A DNA stretch of 64,000 nucleotides from Chlamydiales bacterium (lineage in GTDB: Bacteria > Chlamydiota > Chlamydiia > Chlamydiales > SM23-39), in NCBI GenBank assembly GCA_030681135.1, contig JAUXXF010000021.1:1-64000 (forward strand), written 5' to 3'. The first letter of the stretch is position 1, and each line of letters begins with the position of its first letter. Below the pieces are notes generated by a model. That model was given only the letters and a program-made list of their open reading frames with translations, was not told where the DNA came from and ran no database searches. Position numbers and translations under genes: made by a program. Positions 62,106 to 64,000 of the stretch are shown here, one piece after another.

Positions 62106-63557
62106 TTAAATTGCAAAATAACGTCGAGCCAATTGGGTAGTCCTAAGGATAGAATACGAGTATGAAGGAACCAATAGACGCCCAGAATGATTTATAAATT
62201 CAGGTGTTATTTCAGGAGTAAACGTGTATACTAAAGCGACTACAGCTGTACTTAAAGCACTTGGAGCCAAGACTTTGGCTAAATCTTTAACAATGGGTGC
62301 AATTTGCCCCATCTGGTTGTAGTATAACTTTTCGATTTTTGCAGATGTAAGTGCAAATCCGTGAAGATTTTTTAAATATTGCGATTCGAGTTTATCCATT
62401 TTCTCCTTGAACTCGATCGAAATGGATTTTGTACTCCAAAATTGCCTAAAAACATTCCTTAAAAGATTTTGATCAATTCCTTCAAACGTGATTAAGTCGT
62501 CCAAAGATTCTTCATTTGGATTTGCTATCAGATATGGAAGAGGATTTGAGGGAGTGCTATTAGCGCGGAAAAATCTTTCTAATGATTGAATTTGCAAAAA
62601 TTCTCGCCACTGCAGAAATACTTTATTGGACGTGTCAACCAGTGCTATAGTTTTGCTGGATGCTAATTCATCAAAATTCTCTCTAAGCCTATTTAACAGT
62701 AACATTCCGTATACACAAGTTTGCAAACTTTCCCAAACGCAATTACCAACCTCTTGATAGCTAGAAAGAGGATATGCCTGTTCTATACAAAGAGAAAGAG
62801 AATCCTTTGTCGCATCGAAATTATGAGAAATATTGCTAAGCCATTTATCATATGTTTCCTCAGATTGGTCAGCTAAGTTAATAATTTCTTCAAAAGCCGC
62901 TTTCGTTATTTTTTCCGGGTTGATTTTATAGACTTCAATCGGTCTTCTAGTCGCCGCTCCTTTGTTAGCAATTAAAAGATAATCTTTATCAAAGGCAACA
63001 ATCACTCGGTGACCTTGAAAACCGGAGGAAATTGAAACCGGCTCTTCTTTCTGAAAATCATCAAAAAGAAGAGAGGCGTCTTGTTTAAAGAAAATTTCAC
63101 CTTCTAATTTGCTGTCTCTTTCATTAAGAAGAGAAGAGAGAAATTCAGTTTCTTTTAGACTGATAATGGCATGATTCGTGGTCAAAAAATCTTGTAGACT
63201 TTTTTTAAAGTGTTTTCTAAAATCTACGAATCTTGTTCCTTCAAGTTTAATTGGATGGGTATTGATATAGGCGACACCAGCAAGCTGCCAAGCGTGAGCA
63301 AGCTGCTTGATAGCACTACTTTTTTCAATAAAAACCTTAACGCCGCCAAATTGGTCGTAAAAACTGATTTTGTTACTAGGTTCATCGCTCGGTATACAAG
63401 GAGTTATTGGAGCGTCCGCTACGCAATTTTTTACTGACATACCTAGATTATCCTCATTTAATTTCAAAATCTGCAAAAGACGATAACACATCACCTGTTT
63501 ATTTTCAAAAATCAAATCACTTAATAACAAAAGAAAACTAAAAACTTTATTTAACAT
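62106..63557 (-). CDS. unrecognised 483-residue protein
   Basis: No family recognised. Near residue 270 QEVGNCVWESLQTCVYGMLL has a Q-x-x-G-x-C pattern recalling papain-like cysteine proteases, but the matching histidine is not identifiable. GFQGHRVIVAFDKDYLLIAN precedes it. The C-terminus has a hydrophobic segment (LAPSALSTAVVALVYTFT), possibly one membrane helix. The frame opens at 63557, but an internal methionine at about residue 40 (MSVKNCVADAPITPCIPSDE) is a likely start. A host-interaction protein is possible. Confidence 0.65.
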   Translation of the reverse strand: MLNKVFSFLLLLSDLIFENKQVMCYRLLQILKLNEDNLGMSVKNCVADAPITPCIPSDEPSNKISFYDQFGGVKVFIEKSSAIKQLAHAWQLAGVAYINTHPIKLEGTRFVDFRKHFKKSLQDFLTTNHAIISLKETEFLSSLLNERDSKLEGEIFFKQDASLLFDDFQKEEPVSISSGFQGHRVIVAFDKDYLLIANKGAATRRPIEVYKINPEKITKAAFEEIINLADQSEETYDKWLSNISHNFDATKDSLSLCIEQAYPLSSYQEVGNCVWESLQTCVYGMLLLNRLRENFDELASSKTIALVDTSNKVFLQWREFLQIQSLERFFRANSTPSNPLPYLIANPNEESLDDLITFEGIDQNLLRNVFRQFWSTKSISIEFKEKMDKLESQYLKNLHGFALTSAKIEKLYYNQMGQIAPIVKDLAKVLAPSALSTAVVALVYTFTPEITPEFINHSGRLLVPSYSYSILRTTQLARRYFAI

Positions 63558-63609
63558 TTACGAAAGAATAAACTTGTTTTTTGAAAAAGGAGCAGCTATC
63601 CTTTGTGAC

Positions 63610-64000
63610 ATGGAAAAAGACATAGAGATCCACGAAAAAGAGCCTGAAGGTTTTTCTCCTCAAGTGCAAGTCGCCGCTTGCTACCTTGAGAAAGAAGGCA
63701 AGGTTCTTTTATTGCAACGAGCAACTAACAAATCAGAAGCCGGCAAATGGGGCGTTCCAGCAGGAAAACTGGAAAAAAACGAACTTCCTATAGATGCTGC
63801 AACGCGCGAACTCTTTGAAGAGACGGGCGTTTCTATTGCCTCATCCCAAATCCACTCTTTAGGTTCTCTCTATATCCGCAAACCTGAAATAAGCTACATT
63901 TACCACTTATTTAAAGTGCACATAGATCATCTTCCTCCTGTTTGCTTGTCGAGCGAGCACCAAAGCTACACATGGGCTTCTTTTGAGGAACTAATCAAGA
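63610..64000 (+). CDS. Nudix hydrolase, cut by the window end
   Basis: ATG 63610 opens a frame still open at the right edge (130 codons visible). The complete Nudix box GKLEKNELPIDAATRELFEETGV is present, preceded by KWGVPAG. It is distinct from the Nudix protein at 38285. It is divergent from the 483-residue gene, with a 52-bp gap. Substrate unknown. Confidence 0.88.
   Translation, partial: MEKDIEIHEKEPEGFSPQVQVAACYLEKEGKVLLLQRATNKSEAGKWGVPAGKLEKNELPIDAATRELFEETGVSIASSQIHSLGSLYIRKPEISYIYHLFKVHIDHLPPVCLSSEHQSYTWASFEELIK

Overview
The window looks like a chromosomal segment of an environmental chlamydia-like bacterium (Chlamydiota; a Parachlamydia/Simkania/Waddlia-type relative). The main evidence is the DUF818 alpha/beta hydrolase at 14680-15819, a family I know mainly from Chlamydiae and Legionella. 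Supporting evidence is the moderately AT-rich composition, candidate secreted host-interaction proteins and a three-gene amino-acid ABC transporter. Genus cannot be settled from the sequence alone. No tRNA, rRNA, CRISPR array or full insertion sequence was seen.

Region 1 (1-16 kb) is a carbon, ion and stress block: alpha-glucan phosphorylase translationally coupled to a P-type cation ATPase, a divergent catalase, then phosphoketolase and acetate kinase, which together form a phosphoketolase shunt to acetate plus ATP. A P1B metal ATPase, a DoxX-like membrane protein (with a damaged second copy at the window start) and the DUF818 hydrolase follow. About 185 bp holding the ATPase/catalase promoter is duplicated upstream of phosphoketolase.

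Region 2 (16-23 kb) has a LysR regulator divergent from dabB-dabA (inorganic carbon uptake), then a SOUL haem-binding protein and a Y-family polymerase.

Region 3 (23-38 kb) is the most striking: an ATP-grasp ligase, an unrecognised 784-residue protein, a two-ORF nonribosomal peptide synthetase and an Sfp-type phosphopantetheinyl transferase. The domain order is A(Ser)-T-Cy-A(Cys)[Ox]-T-C-A(Asn)-T-TE, which predicts a Ser-thiazol(in)e-Asn product. The Ox domain is split by an apparent one-base frameshift and carries an in-frame mobile element.

Region 4 (38-49 kb) holds housekeeping and accessory genes: Nudix, a kinase-acetyltransferase fusion, a PadR/FAD-monooxygenase pair, TspO, pterin dehydratase, a LysE exporter, an AAA ATPase, a GrpB-GNAT fusion, and an SDR plus photolyase pair.

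Region 5 (49-64 kb) looks like host interface: a protein with nuclear-localisation-like basic motifs, an amino-acid ABC transporter preceded by a His-rich leader peptide, a collagen-like protein with a jelly-roll-like tail, a secreted paralogue of that tail, a glycosyltransferase, a Dps protein and two large unknown proteins.

Throughout the window there are several families of short palindromic elements. One has about 25-bp terminal inverted repeats ending TATACCGAAACAACC and occurs in eight full or partial copies, including in-frame inside the NRPS and dabA genes and at the 3' end of the candidate effector gene. This resembles in behaviour the Rickettsia palindromic elements.
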